45,175 nt of DNA from assembly GCF_023897065.1 (NCBI RefSeq), contig NZ_JAMHIV010000056.1, positions 1 to 45,175 of the forward strand, given 5' to 3'. The translations under genes were made by a program, and so were the position numbers. Below, piece after piece: positions 8,180 through 17,267 of the stretch. Position 1 is the first letter of the stretch. Each line of letters begins with the position of its first letter. The notes below the pieces were generated by a model that saw only the letters and a program-made list of their open reading frames with translations, did no database searches and was not told the DNA's origin. Source of the DNA: Crossiella sp. SN42 (lineage in GTDB: Bacteria; Actinomycetota; Actinomycetes; Mycobacteriales; Pseudonocardiaceae).

Positions 8180-9790
8180 TCAGCTCAGCTCCGCTGTCGT
8201 CATTGGGGCTGCTTGGACTGCCAGTAGCGCGATGTCGTCGTGGTCTCGGCCGTCCAGCCAGGCGTCGATGCGTTGTTCTACCCGGTGGATGAGGGTGCTT
8301 GCCGGGAGGCCGGCGAATTCTCGTAGGGCGGCGCGGAGTCTTTCGCTGCCGAAGAGTTCTCGGCCGGTTTTGCCGCCTCGGGCTTCGGTCACGCCGTCGC
8401 TGTACAGGACGCAGACTTCGCTGGGGGCCAGGGTTACCGTGGCTTCGCCGAATCTGGCGTCGGGGAGGATGCCTACCAGGGCTCCGGGGACGTCGATTTC
8501 GTCTACGGTGCCGTTGGTTCTGACGACCATGGGGTTGGGGTGGCCGCCGCCGCCCAGGACGAGTTCCAGTTCGCCGCTGGGTTCTGGGGTCATGGAGCCG
8601 ACCAGCATTGTGGTGAAGCGGTTGCCGCCGTGGGAGAGGACCGCTTGGTTCACCAGGTGCAGTAGGCGAGCCGGGGCTTCTTCGACCAGGCGGAGGGCGT
8701 GCAGGGAGTGGCGGACGCGGCCTGCCAGTGCGGCCGCTTCCACGCCGTTTCCGCAGACGTCGCCGAGCATGAACATGGCGCTGCCGTCGGTGCGGGGGTG
8801 GACCTCGTAGAAGTCGCCGCCTACCCGGAGGGGTTCCCTGGCTGGGCGGTAGCAGGCGGAGAGGACCGCGCCGGGGACAGTCGGCAGCGGGGGTGGGACG
8901 AGTTCGGCTTGCAGGGTGGCGGCGGTGTCGACCTGTTCGGCGTAGCTGGCCGCTTGGGACAGGGCCAGGGCGGCTCGGGTGGTGAAGTCCTCGATCAGGG
9001 CGAGCTCTTCGGGCTGGAAGCCGCCTCTGGCCTTGTAGCGGGACAGGGCCAGGACGCCGACGGTGCGGTTCTCGTGGGTCATGGGCGCCAGGAGGATCTG
9101 GCCGAAGCCTTCCGGGGAGTCCGGGAGGGCCCAGGCGGCGTCCGCGGGGAGGCGGGCCGGGTCCAGTTCGGTGAGGGTGCCGGTGAGGGCTTCGGCCAGG
9201 CCGGGGACGGTGCGCAGGACTCGGCGGCCTGCGCGGCCCCGGTCGGGTGGGCTGGCGGCGGCGGAGCAGCGCCACCACTCGTACAGGCCCCGCCTGGCCG
9301 GGATGAGGACGGTGGCGGAGTCGGCCAGGGTGGGGACCGCGAGCTGGGCGATGGAGCGCAGGGTGCGGCCGCGTTGCAGGGAGCTGCCCAGCTGGCGGCT
9401 GGCCTCGGCCAGGAAGCTGACCTGGGAGCGCTGGATGAGCAGCTCGTTGACGTGGTCGATCTCGTCGGTGACGTTCTGGATGTACCAGGCGTAGAGGGCC
9501 TCGCCCAGGCGACGGTGCCGGGCGCGCAGTCGCCGGCCATCGTGTTGCAGCTCGACCAGCTCGGTGTCCATGGCCTGACCCGCACCCAAAGCCCTGATGT
9601 CCAGGTCTTCGAGTGAGCCGCCCACGTTGAGCTTGGGGAACAGGGCGGCGGCCGCGTGGTTGAGCAGGCGGATGGCGTTGTGCTCGTCGTGGACCAGCAC
9701 CGCGTCCTCGACCCCGTCCAGCAGCGCCTGCCACATCCCCGTTTCCACGGTGGGGACGTGCGCCGGAGGCGGGCGTTCCGGGTAGCTCAC
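8180..9790 (-). CDS. SpoIIE-family protein phosphatase with PAS and GAF domains
   Basis: RsbU-like PPM phosphatase that would dephosphorylate a phospho-STAS antagonist and so release a sigma factor. With the GTG start at 9790 it has 536 residues: PAS-like sensor (about 15-115), GAF-like domain (about 130-290) and phosphatase (about 300-530). The metal-binding motifs are complete: VGGDFYE, LGDVCGNG and LYSDGVTEARGG. I chose 9790 because GGGAAG lies just upstream on the minus strand; a longer frame to 9889 adds 33 low-complexity residues. It is divergent from the hybrid kinase gene at 9951, with about 160 bases between them. The likely substrates are the STAS proteins encoded at 16363 or at the end of the fusion at 14425; that is inferred from proximity. 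Confidence 0.87.
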   Translation of the reverse strand: MSYPERPPPAHVPTVETGMWQALLDGVEDAVLVHDEHNAIRLLNHAAAALFPKLNVGGSLEDLDIRALGAGQAMDTELVELQHDGRRLRARHRRLGEALYAWYIQNVTDEIDHVNELLIQRSQVSFLAEASRQLGSSLQRGRTLRSIAQLAVPTLADSATVLIPARRGLYEWWRCSAAASPPDRGRAGRRVLRTVPGLAEALTGTLTELDPARLPADAAWALPDSPEGFGQILLAPMTHENRTVGVLALSRYKARGGFQPEELALIEDFTTRAALALSQAASYAEQVDTAATLQAELVPPPLPTVPGAVLSACYRPAREPLRVGGDFYEVHPRTDGSAMFMLGDVCGNGVEAAALAGRVRHSLHALRLVEEAPARLLHLVNQAVLSHGGNRFTTMLVGSMTPEPSGELELVLGGGGHPNPMVVRTNGTVDEIDVPGALVGILPDARFGEATVTLAPSEVCVLYSDGVTEARGGKTGRELFGSERLRAALREFAGLPASTLIHRVEQRIDAWLDGRDHDDIALLAVQAAPMTTAELS

Positions 9791-9850
9791 GGCGAGCACT
9801 TCCCGTTCGCTGGAGGACAGGGATCGGGTGATCAGTCTAGCCGCGCCTGG

Positions 9851-9884
9851 CGAGCGCGCACCGCTCGGTCGTGAGCAAACGCTC
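9851..9884. promoter_or_regulatory. Two small dyads between divergent signalling genes
   Basis: CGAGCG-CGCAC-CGCTCG (9851-9867) and GAGC-AAAC-GCTC (9873-9884) lie side by side in the gap between the phosphatase and hybrid-kinase genes. They could be operator sites for either gene. Short GC-rich dyads arise easily in this composition, so support is weak. Confidence 0.25.
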
Positions 9885-9950
9885 GGCATGGGAGGCTAGG
9901 CACTCGGGGATGATGACCAACGGCGAGCGACACAGGACCAGGAGGCCGGC

Positions 9951-12900
9951 GTGGACGAGCCGTTCCTCGAGCGACTGCTCGATGCGATGGAAGACCTGCG
10001 GGATGGGAACTTCCGTCGACGTCTGGTGGCGGGCAGCAACGGCACCTCCGCCCGCATCGCCGAGGTGTTCAACCAGATCGCCGCGCGCAAGCAGTGGGTG
10101 ATCGGGGAACTGGTCAGGGTCCGGCAGGCGGTGGCCGAGGAGGGGCGCCTCTCCGAGCGGCTCTCCAGCGGTGACGGTGGTCCCCAGGGTGGCTGGGCGC
10201 AGGCGATCGACGAGGTCAACGGCCTGATCGAGGACCTCATGCAGCCCACCGAGGAACTGAGCCGGGTGCTGGCCGCGGCCTCCCAGGGCGACCTGTCGCT
10301 GCGGATGACCGAGCAGACCGACCGGCGGCCGCTGCGCGGGGAGTTCGCGCACCTGGCGACCACGGTGAACGGGCTGCTCACCCAGCTCTCGCTGTTCGCC
10401 TCCGAGGTCACCCGGGTGGCCCGCGAGGTGGGCACCGAGGGCAAGCTCGGCGGCCAGGCCGACGTGCCGGGAGCCGCGGGGCAGTGGCGGGCGCTCACCG
10501 ACTCGGTGAACCTGATGGCCTCCAACCTGACCAGCCAGGTCCGCGACATCTCCAAGATGGCCGCGGCGGTGGCCAACGGCGACCTGACCCAGCAGATCAC
10601 GGTCAACGCCTCGGGTGAGGTCGCGGCGCTGGCCGACACGTTGAACTCGATGACCGGCACCCTGCGCACCTTCGCCGGTGAGGTCACCAGGGTGGCCCGC
10701 GAGATCGGCACCGAGGGCCGCCTCGGCGGTCAGGCCCAGGTGCCCGGCGTGGCCGGGACCTGGAAGGACCTGACCGAGAACGTCAACTTCATGGCGCAGA
10801 ACCTGACCTCGCAGATGCGCAACATCGCCGAGGTGACCACGGCGGTGGCCACCGGCGACCTGAGCCGCAAGATCACCGTCGAGGTCTCCGGCGAGCTGCT
10901 CGGGCTGAAGAACACCGTGAACACGATGGTGGACCAGTTGTCATCGTTCGCCGATGAGGTCACGCGTGTGGCGCGCGAGGTGGGCACCGAGGGCATTCTG
11001 GGTGGTCAGGCGCAGGTTCCCGGGGTGGCTGGCACCTGGCGGGACCTGACCGAGTCGGTGAACTTCATGGCGAACAACCTGACTTCTCAGGTGCGTTCGA
11101 TCGCCGAGGTCACGACGGCGGTGGCCAAGGGCGACCTGGGCAAGAAGATCACGGTCGATGCTCGTGGGGAGATCCAGGAGCTGAAGAACACCGTGAACAC
11201 GATGGTGGACCAGCTGTCGTCGTTCGCGGACGAGGTCACGCGTGTCGCTCGTGAGGTGGGCGGGGACGGGCGGCTGGGTGGTCAGGCGCAGGTGGCCGGG
11301 GTCGCGGGCACCTGGCGCGACCTGACCGACAACGTGAACTTCATGGCGAACAACCTGACCTCGCAGGTGCGTTCGATCGCCGAGGTGACCACGGCGGTCG
11401 CGAAGGGCGACCTCACCCAGAAGATCACCGTGGACGCGCGCGGGGAGATCCTGGAGCTGAAGAACACCATCAACACGATGGTGGACCAGTTGTCCGCGTT
11501 CGCCGACGAGGTCACCCGAGTCGCCCGTGAGGTCGGCACCGACGGCAAACTGGGTGGTCAGGCGCAGGTCCGCGGGGTGGCGGGCACCTGGAAGAACCTG
11601 ACCGACAACGTGAACGTGATGGCCGACAACCTGACCGTGCAGGTCCGCTCGATCGCCACGGTGGCCACCGCGGTGGCCGGTGGCGACCTGTCGAAGAAGA
11701 TCGCGGTCGAGGCCAAGGGCGAGGTGGCCGCGCTGGCCTCCACCATCAACGGCATGGTGGACACGCTGCGCGCCTTCGCCGACGAGGTCACCCGGGTGGC
11801 CCGCGAGGTCGGCACCGAGGGCATCCTCGGCGGCCAGGCCACCGTGCCCAACGTGGCCGGGACCTGGAAGGACCTCACCGAGAACGTCAACTTCATGGCG
11901 GACAACCTGACCGCCCAGGTCCGCAACATCGCCACCGTGACCACCGCGGTGGCCAAGGGCGACCTGTCCAAGAAGATCGACGTGGACGCGCGCGGGGAGA
12001 TCCTGGAGCTCAAGACCACCGTCAACACCATGGTCGACCAGCTGTCCTCCTTCGCCGCGGAGGTCACCCGGGTCGCCAGGGAGGTCGGCACCGACGGCAA
12101 GCTCGGTGGTCAGGCCCAGGTGGAAGGCGTGGCCGGCACCTGGCGGCGGCTGACCGAGAACGTGAACCAGCTGGCCGGGAACCTGACCACCCAGGTGCGG
12201 GCCATCGCCGCGGTGGCCACCGCGGTCACCGCGGGCGACCTGACCAGGCAGATCACCGTCGACGCCGAGGGCGAGATGGCCGATCTGAAGGACAACATCA
12301 ACCAGATGATCGGCAACCTGAAGGCCACCACCACGGCCAACCGGGACCAGGACTGGCTCAAGACCAACCTGGCCAGGATCACCTCGCTGATGCAGGGCCA
12401 GCGCGACCTGGCCACCGTGGCCCAGCTGATCATGAGCGAGCTGACCCCGGTGGTCTCCGCGCAGCAGGGCGCGTTCTTCCTGGCCAAGCAGCTGGACGAC
12501 GGCCAGACCGTGCTGGAGCTGACCGCGGGCTACGGCTACCGGGCCGCCGACGACCAGCCGCAGCGGTTCGGCCTCGGCGAGTCGCTGATCGGCCAGGTCG
12601 CGGTGGAGAAGAAGACCATCAAGGTCAACGGGGCGCCGCCGGACTACCTGCGGATCAGCTCGGGGCTCGGGTCCACCGCGCCGGTCAACGTGGCCGTGCT
12701 GCCGGTGCTGTTCGAGGGCAGCACGCTCGGGGTGATCGAACTGGCCTCGGTCAGCGAGTTCACCGGCGTGCACGAGGACCTGCTGGAACAGCTCAAGGAC
12801 CTGATCGGCGTCAACGTCAACACCATCCTGGCCAACTCGCGCACCGACGCGCTGCTGGCCGAGTCCCAGCGGCTGGCCCAGGAGCTGCGCGCCCGCTCCG

Positions 12901-14360
12901 AGCAGCTCCAGGCCCAGCAGGAGGAGCTCCAGCGCTCCAACACCGAGCTGGCCGAGAAGGCCACCCTGCTGGCCACCCAGAACCGCGACATCGAGATCAA
13001 GAACATCGAGATCGAGCGCGGCCGCCAGGAGCTGGAGGAACGCGCCCAGCAGCTGTCGCTGGCCTCCAAGTACAAGTCGGAGTTCATGGCCAACATGAGC
13101 CACGAGCTGCGCACCCCGCTGAACAGCCTGCTCATCCTGGCCAAGCTGCTCGCCGACAACCTGGAGAACAACCTCACCGACAAGCAGGTCGACTACGCCC
13201 GCACCATCCACGACGCGGGCAGCGACCTGCTCCAGCTGATCAACGACATCCTGGACCTGACCAAGGTCGAGGCCGGGCACCTGCTGCTCCAGCCCGCCGC
13301 GGTCGCGGTCACCGAGCTGGTCCGCTACGTCGAGGCGCTGTGCCGCCCGCTGTCCACGGAGAAGGGCCTGGACTTCGCGGTCCTGGTCGACCCCGCGGTG
13401 CCCGAGGTGCTGCACACCGACGAGCACCGGCTGCAGCAGATCCTGCGCAACCTGCTCTCCAACGCGGTCAAGTTCACCCACGAGGGCCGGATCCGGCTGG
13501 AGATCCGCAACGCCGACCCGGCCGAGGTGCGCCGCTCCGCGCTGCGCGGGCAGTCCTCGCTGGTGGCCTTCGCGGTGCAGGACACCGGCATCGGCATCGC
13601 CGCGGACAAGCTGGGCGTGATCTTCGAGGCGTTCCAGCAGGCCGACGGCACCACCAGCCGCAAGTACGGCGGCACCGGCCTGGGCCTGTCCATCAGCCGC
13701 GAGCTGACCGACCTGCTCGGCGGCGAGCTCCAGGTGCGCAGCGCGCCCGGCCACGGCTCCACGTTCACGCTGATCCTGCCGGTGGAGGCGCCGAACGAGG
13801 CCACCGTGCCGGACGTGCGGGACGAGCCGCCGCTGGAGCCGGTGATCGACCAGGCCACCGCGGGCGGCCAGGAGCCCGAGCCCCCGGCCCCGCAGCGGGC
13901 GCCGCTGCCGGTGCAGGTGCACCTGCCGCAGGAGGACGGGGCCGAGGCGCCGGTGCGCTTCCACGGCGAGAAGGTGCTGGTCGTGGACGACGACCTGCGC
14001 AACGTCTTCGCGCTGACCAGCGTGCTCGAACTGCACGGCCTGCACGTGGTCTACGCCGACAACGGGGTGGCCGGGGTGCGCGCGCTGGAGCAGTACGACG
14101 ACATCGCGCTGGTGCTGATGGACATCATGATGCCGGAGCTGGACGGCAACGCGACCATGGCCGCGATCCGGGAGATGTCGGCCTACGAGGACCTGCCGAT
14201 CATCGCGGTCACCGCCAAGGCGATGAAGGGCGACCGGGAGAAGAGCCTGGCCTCCGGGGCCACCGACTACGTGACCAAGCCGGTGGACACCGAGCACCTG
14301 ATCCGGCTGATCGCCAGCTACCTCGACACGGACACCGATCCGCTCGGAATTGAGGCTTAG
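9951..14360 (+). CDS. Soluble hybrid histidine kinase with seven HAMP-type repeats, GAF and receiver domains
   Basis: A 1469-residue protein without membrane segments. Order: N-terminal helical segment (1-150), seven 92-residue HAMP-type repeats (151-794, each beginning [10 protein letters not shown] and containing LTxxVNxMAxNLT and VATAVAxGDL), GAF-like domain (about 810-960), coiled coil (about 965-1040, [19 protein letters not shown]), HisKA with His1051 in SHELRTPLN, HATPase ([26 protein letters not shown]) and a C-terminal receiver (VLVVDDD, Asp1391 in [16 protein letters not shown]). The architecture parallels fungal group III Nik1-type osmosensing kinases and is known in actinomycetes. 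GTG at 9951 follows GGAGG (9941-9945). The next gene follows closely, which suggests co-transcription with the partner-switching fusion. The internal receiver could pass phosphate to a separate HPt protein not seen here. Confidence 0.93.
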   Translation: MDEPFLERLLDAMEDLRDGNFRRRLVAGSNGTSARIAEVFNQIAARKQWVIGELVRVRQAVAEEGRLSERLSSGDGGPQGGWAQAIDEVNGLIEDLMQPTEELSRVLAAASQGDLSLRMTEQTDRRPLRGEFAHLATTVNGLLTQLSLFASEVTRVAREVGTEGKLGGQADVPGAAGQWRALTDSVNLMASNLTSQVRDISKMAAAVANGDLTQQITVNASGEVAALADTLNSMTGTLRTFAGEVTRVAREIGTEGRLGGQAQVPGVAGTWKDLTENVNFMAQNLTSQMRNIAEVTTAVATGDLSRKITVEVSGELLGLKNTVNTMVDQLSSFADEVTRVAREVGTEGILGGQAQVPGVAGTWRDLTESVNFMANNLTSQVRSIAEVTTAVAKGDLGKKITVDARGEIQELKNTVNTMVDQLSSFADEVTRVAREVGGDGRLGGQAQVAGVAGTWRDLTDNVNFMANNLTSQVRSIAEVTTAVAKGDLTQKITVDARGEILELKNTINTMVDQLSAFADEVTRVAREVGTDGKLGGQAQVRGVAGTWKNLTDNVNVMADNLTVQVRSIATVATAVAGGDLSKKIAVEAKGEVAALASTINGMVDTLRAFADEVTRVAREVGTEGILGGQATVPNVAGTWKDLTENVNFMADNLTAQVRNIATVTTAVAKGDLSKKIDVDARGEILELKTTVNTMVDQLSSFAAEVTRVAREVGTDGKLGGQAQVEGVAGTWRRLTENVNQLAGNLTTQVRAIAAVATAVTAGDLTRQITVDAEGEMADLKDNINQMIGNLKATTTANRDQDWLKTNLARITSLMQGQRDLATVAQLIMSELTPVVSAQQGAFFLAKQLDDGQTVLELTAGYGYRAADDQPQRFGLGESLIGQVAVEKKTIKVNGAPPDYLRISSGLGSTAPVNVAVLPVLFEGSTLGVIELASVSEFTGVHEDLLEQLKDLIGVNVNTILANSRTDALLAESQRLAQELRARSEQLQAQQEELQRSNTELAEKATLLATQNRDIEIKNIEIERGRQELEERAQQLSLASKYKSEFMANMSHELRTPLNSLLILAKLLADNLENNLTDKQVDYARTIHDAGSDLLQLINDILDLTKVEAGHLLLQPAAVAVTELVRYVEALCRPLSTEKGLDFAVLVDPAVPEVLHTDEHRLQQILRNLLSNAVKFTHEGRIRLEIRNADPAEVRRSALRGQSSLVAFAVQDTGIGIAADKLGVIFEAFQQADGTTSRKYGGTGLGLSISRELTDLLGGELQVRSAPGHGSTFTLILPVEAPNEATVPDVRDEPPLEPVIDQATAGGQEPEPPAPQRAPLPVQVHLPQEDGAEAPVRFHGEKVLVVDDDLRNVFALTSVLELHGLHVVYADNGVAGVRALEQYDDIALVLMDIMMPELDGNATMAAIREMSAYEDLPIIAVTAKAMKGDREKSLASGATDYVTKPVDTEHLIRLIASYLDTDTDPLGIEA
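10401..12332 (+). repeat. Seven in-frame 276-bp coding repeats
   Basis: Exactly seven units of 276 bases begin at 10401, 10677, 10953, 11229, 11505, 11781 and 12057, each coding for 92 residues. Units 3 and 4 are especially similar at the DNA level. The constant unit length with no linkers indicates growth by unequal duplication and selection for a continuous stacked helical rod. Such direct repeats may vary in number between strains. Confidence 0.92.
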
Positions 14361-14424
14361 CATCGGAACCCAGTGGGTAGGAGACACTGGGGAACGTGCA
14401 CGCACCACCTTTGGGGCACTGAAC

Positions 14425-16272
14425 GTGACAGAGCAACTGGGCGACCCTCGTGAAGGGGTGTCCCGGAACGTAGGGCTGACCGCGCTCGCCGCATTCGAGT
14501 CGGCCCCCTTGCTGGTTTGGCTGGTCGACGGGCTGCGCAACGAGCCCCTCGGCGCGAACGCGGCCGCTCGCGCGCACGGGGCCGCGGCCTTCGGCGGCCC
14601 GGAGGTGCGCGCCGCGGTCACCGAGGCCGCGCTGACCGGGCAGGCCTCCAAGATCACCCTGGAACAGCACGCCGGCGCGGTGACCCCGCTGCTGGGCGGT
14701 GACTCCGCGGTGCTGGTCGTGCTGACCGACCTGAGCGAGGCGCTGCGCACCGGCGGCGAGGCCCCGGAGGCGCACACCGTGCCCGGGGTGGCGGTGGCCG
14801 GGGTGCACCGGGTCAACGCCAGCCACTCCGCCGCGGCAGGCGACTTCTACGAGGCCATCCCGCTCGACGGCGGCCGGATCGCGCTGGCCGTCGGCGACGT
14901 CGGCGCCACCGAGGACACCGCGGGCGCGATGGCCCGGCTGCGCGGCGCGCTGCTGGCCTACCTGCTGGCCGGGATGGGCGTGGAAGAGGTGATGGCCAAC
15001 CTGGGCCGCTTCGCCGGGCGCAGCGCGGGCGCGGCGGGCAGCACCGCCAGCCTGGCCGTGCTCGACCCCGGCAGCCTGCGCCTGGACTACGTCACCGCCG
15101 GTCACCCGCCGCCGCTGCTGATCGGCGCGAACGGGACCAGCCGCGCGCTGGCCCGCACCGGCGGCGCCCCGCTGGGCTACGGCGACGGCGGCTACCGGGC
15201 GCAGACCGCCCAGCTCAGCGACGCCGACACCGTGCTGCTGCACACCAACGGCCTGCTCTGGCTGCCCGGCCCGGACGCCGAGCGCAACGCGCACCTGCTG
15301 CTGCGCTCGGCCGGGCAGCGGCTCACCGAGACCGGGCTGACCGTGGAGCAGGCCGGTCGCTCGATCATCGAGGACCTGGCCGGGCCCGGTCAGCTGCGGG
15401 ACGAGGCGGTGCTGCTGGCCGCCCGGTTGCAGCCCAGCTCGCTGGCCCCGCTGGCGCTGGTGGTGCCCGCCCGGCCGGAGCAGCTGCGGCCGGTGCGCAG
15501 GCAGTTCCAGGAGTGGCTGGCCGCGGCCGGGGCCAGCCAGCAGGACGTGGAGATCCTGCAGCTCACCTCGGGTGAGGCGATGACCAACGCGATCGAGCAC
15601 GCCTACCCGCCCGGCACGGACGGCCAGGTCGAGTTCCGGGCCAGCCTGGACCCCGACGGCACCGTGCAGGTCGACATCGCCGACCACGGCGGCTGGGTCG
15701 CGCCCAGGCACGACCGGGGCTCCCGCGGCCGCGGCCTGCTGCTGATGCGGCAGTGCGTGGACGAGCTGCGGGTCTCGCCCAGCGAGCACGGCACCTCGGT
15801 CTGCCTGCGGCACCGGCTGCGCGGGCTGGACGTGGCCGAGGAGGACGACAACGGCCTGCTCTCGGCCTTCGGCGTGCCGCAGGACGGCAACCGGCTGCCC
15901 TCGGGCGCGGACCTGCGCACCGCCTACGTGGGTGAGCGGGTGCACGCCTGGCTTTCCGGCGAGCTGGACGTGGCCGCCGCCGAGGTGCTCGGCCGCCAGC
16001 TGGCCAACCTGACCTGCGGCGGCACCGTGCCGCTCTCGGTGGACCTGTCCCAGGTCGGGCACCTCTCCAGCGCCGGGGTGACCCTGCTGTTCGAGCTGGC
16101 GCACCAGGCCAGCACCGCGGGCTGCCGGCTGCACGTGCACGCGGCCACCGGCAGCTCGGCGGCCTACGTGCTGGCCAACACCGGGCTGCACGCGGTGGCC
16201 GAGGTGATGGTGGTGGCCAGCCAGCCGGATGAGTCCCAACCCAGCCCCGCGACCGGTATTCCCCCGAGTTGA
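14425..16272 (+). CDS. SpoIIE-phosphatase-like / anti-sigma kinase / STAS fusion protein
   Basis: A 615-residue fusion of three partner-switching modules. Residues 1-110 look PAS-like. Residues about 120-330 form a SpoIIE-type phosphatase fold, but the motifs are eroded: AGDFYE (Asp140) and VGDVGATED (Asp158) remain, while the usual YxDG block reads HTNGLLW, placing Asn275 at a metal-ligand Asp. Residues about 345-470 form an RsbW/SpoIIAB-like kinase (GEAMTNAIEHAY with Asn388, ADHGGW, RGRGLLLM). Residues about 490-600 form a STAS domain with VGHLSSAGV at the phospho-serine position. It may therefore act as a kinase and antagonist with little or no phosphatase activity. The start is uncertain: GTG at 14425 has only a weak upstream GGGG, and an in-frame TTG at 14350 overlaps the kinase stop. 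Confidence 0.82.
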   Translation: MTEQLGDPREGVSRNVGLTALAAFESAPLLVWLVDGLRNEPLGANAAARAHGAAAFGGPEVRAAVTEAALTGQASKITLEQHAGAVTPLLGGDSAVLVVLTDLSEALRTGGEAPEAHTVPGVAVAGVHRVNASHSAAAGDFYEAIPLDGGRIALAVGDVGATEDTAGAMARLRGALLAYLLAGMGVEEVMANLGRFAGRSAGAAGSTASLAVLDPGSLRLDYVTAGHPPPLLIGANGTSRALARTGGAPLGYGDGGYRAQTAQLSDADTVLLHTNGLLWLPGPDAERNAHLLLRSAGQRLTETGLTVEQAGRSIIEDLAGPGQLRDEAVLLAARLQPSSLAPLALVVPARPEQLRPVRRQFQEWLAAAGASQQDVEILQLTSGEAMTNAIEHAYPPGTDGQVEFRASLDPDGTVQVDIADHGGWVAPRHDRGSRGRGLLLMRQCVDELRVSPSEHGTSVCLRHRLRGLDVAEEDDNGLLSAFGVPQDGNRLPSGADLRTAYVGERVHAWLSGELDVAAAEVLGRQLANLTCGGTVPLSVDLSQVGHLSSAGVTLLFELAHQASTAGCRLHVHAATGSSAAYVLANTGLHAVAEVMVVASQPDESQPSPATGIPPS

Positions 16273-16362
16273 CGAGCAGGGCCTTCTGCCGACGCGTGGC
16301 GCGGCGGTCTAGGGTGGCAATCAGCGCGCGCGAGTTCGCGAGTTAGGGACAGGGGAAGCGGA

Positions 16363-16791
16363 GTGGAGCAGCCGGACGTCGTGGAGCCGCACGGCTCCAA
16401 CGCCACGGGCAGTGGCGCGCCGATCGCGCCCCCGTACGCCGAAGGCGAACCGGAAGAGCTGATCGGCCTGGAAGTGTCGAGCCGGGACGCCGACACCGCG
16501 GTGGTCTCGGTCAGCGGCGAGGTCGACATGTACACCGCGCCGCTGCTGGAGGACTGCCTCCGCGAGGAGTCGGTGGCGGGCAGCAGGCGCCTGGTGGTGG
16601 ACCTGTCCCAGGTCGACTTCCTGGACTCCAGCGGCCTGGCGCTGCTCGTGCAGGTGCACCAGCAGGCCAAGGAGCAGGAGCGCGAGCTGCGGGTGGTCTG
16701 CGTGGAGGGCATCGTGAAGCGGGCGATCACCAGCACCGGCCTGGACGCCACCCTGGCGCTGTACGCGGACGTGACCTCGGCCAGCGACTGA
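16363..16791 (+). CDS. STAS-domain anti-sigma factor antagonist
   Basis: A 142-residue protein of the SpoIIAA/RsbV type. About 40 Pro/Gly/Glu-rich residues precede the STAS domain (about 48-140), which contains the core VVSVSGEVDMYTAPLLEDCL and the switch motif VDFLDSSGLALLVQVH. The phosphorylatable serine is Ser89 or Ser90. In its unphosphorylated form such a protein binds an RsbW-like kinase and frees a sigma factor. GTG at 16363 follows AGGGGAAG. No sigma-factor gene is present in the window. Likely partners are the kinase module of the upstream fusion and the SpoIIE phosphatase at 8180. Confidence 0.92.
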   Translation: MEQPDVVEPHGSNATGSGAPIAPPYAEGEPEELIGLEVSSRDADTAVVSVSGEVDMYTAPLLEDCLREESVAGSRRLVVDLSQVDFLDSSGLALLVQVHQQAKEQERELRVVCVEGIVKRAITSTGLDATLALYADVTSASD

Positions 16792-16803
16792 CCGCTCGCC
16801 CGC

Positions 16804-16819
16804 TGTGACGGTTGTCACA
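16804..16819. promoter_or_regulatory. Crp-family binding site (TGTGA-N6-TCACA)
   Basis: TGTGACGGTTGTCACA matches the classic Crp/Cmr dyad exactly (TGTGA, six bases, TCACA). It lies just after the STAS gene and about 70 bases upstream of the ATG of the truncated secreted-protein gene. The position suits control of that gene, or it may be left over from its intact ancestor. A cAMP- or nitrosation-responsive Crp homologue binding here is inference. Confidence 0.55.
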
Positions 16820-17020
16820 ACGAATGGTGTGGTTCGGTCACGTGTGGTCGCGGCCGATAACAAGCACCCCAGGCAGGCGACGGACCGGGCATGACTACCC
16901 GATCCGTTGTCGCGGCAACGCTGACCTGCGTACTCGCGGGCGCGTTGCTCCTGCCCGGTGGCGTCGCGACGGCCGATCCGGCAGCCACCTGCGTCCAGCA
17001 CGACGTGGACGCGGTGCTGG

Positions 17021-17134
17021 TCACCGGCGCCTCGCACGACGCCTGCGACCCGGATGACGGAAGCGCCTCGGACGCACCGGGATCAACGGTTCCAGCCGAG
17101 CCCACAGCTCGTCGGCCAGGACCTCCTCGCGCAT
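17021..17134 (-). pseudogene. IS5-type transposase N-terminal fragment
   Basis: On the minus strand an ATG at 17134 opens a 37-codon frame. Its first part, REEVLADELWARLEPLIPV and then RPRRFRHPG, matches the N-terminus of IS5-family transposases found in actinomycetes. Similarity stops at about 17047, after which the frame is Arg-rich and ends at 17021. Only the first 29 or so residues remain. The DDE catalytic core is absent, so it cannot transpose. Confidence 0.7.
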
Positions 17135-17200
17135 CCCATGATCTGGAAACGTCCTGCCCTGCCAGCACAGCCGACACGCCAGCTCATTCTGAACTGATCA
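17045..17200. mobile_element. Remnant of an IS5-family insertion sequence end
   Basis: Covers the transposase N-terminal fragment and its upstream leader. The left border, near 17045, is where transposase similarity meets the truncated secreted-protein gene. The right border is uncertain; an imperfect stem (AACGCAC 17209-17215 with GTGCGTT 17232-17238) lies beyond it. No matching terminal inverted repeat or target duplication was found, consistent with a decayed or recombined copy. Confidence 0.5.
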
Positions 17201-17267
17201 CTTAAACCAACGCACGATCAGTGGCAGAAGAGTGCGTTGCGTAGGAAAGGGCACGGTTGCCCTGGGA

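Larger units (their letters stand above)
16891..17205 (+). pseudogene. Secreted-protein gene truncated by an IS remnant
   Basis: The frame begins with a clear signal peptide (MTTRSVVAATLTCVLAGALL, cleavage near VATADP), followed by about 25 residues of apparent mature protein with two cysteines (CVQHDVDAVLVTGASHDACD). After about codon 53 (near 17047) it runs into DNA that on the other strand codes for the N-terminus of an IS5-type transposase. From there its translation is low-complexity and meaningless. I therefore read it as the 5' remainder of an exported protein gene cut by insertion. The original product cannot be named. Confidence 0.5.

Noticed and set aside
14350-14424. TTG start of the fusion gene overlapping the kinase stop
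   Set aside because: No ribosome site fits it, and the added 25 residues look unlike the rest of the protein; kept as an alternative only.
10941-14816. 1291-codon open frame opposite the hybrid kinase gene
   Set aside because: Translation is a His/Gly/Leu/Asp-rich mirror of the HAMP repeats; the plus-strand gene has complete kinase motifs.
17209-17238. Terminal inverted repeat of the IS remnant (AACGCAC/GTGCGTT)
   Set aside because: Only 7 bases, close together on one side of the fragment; better read as a small hairpin. No mate at the other border.
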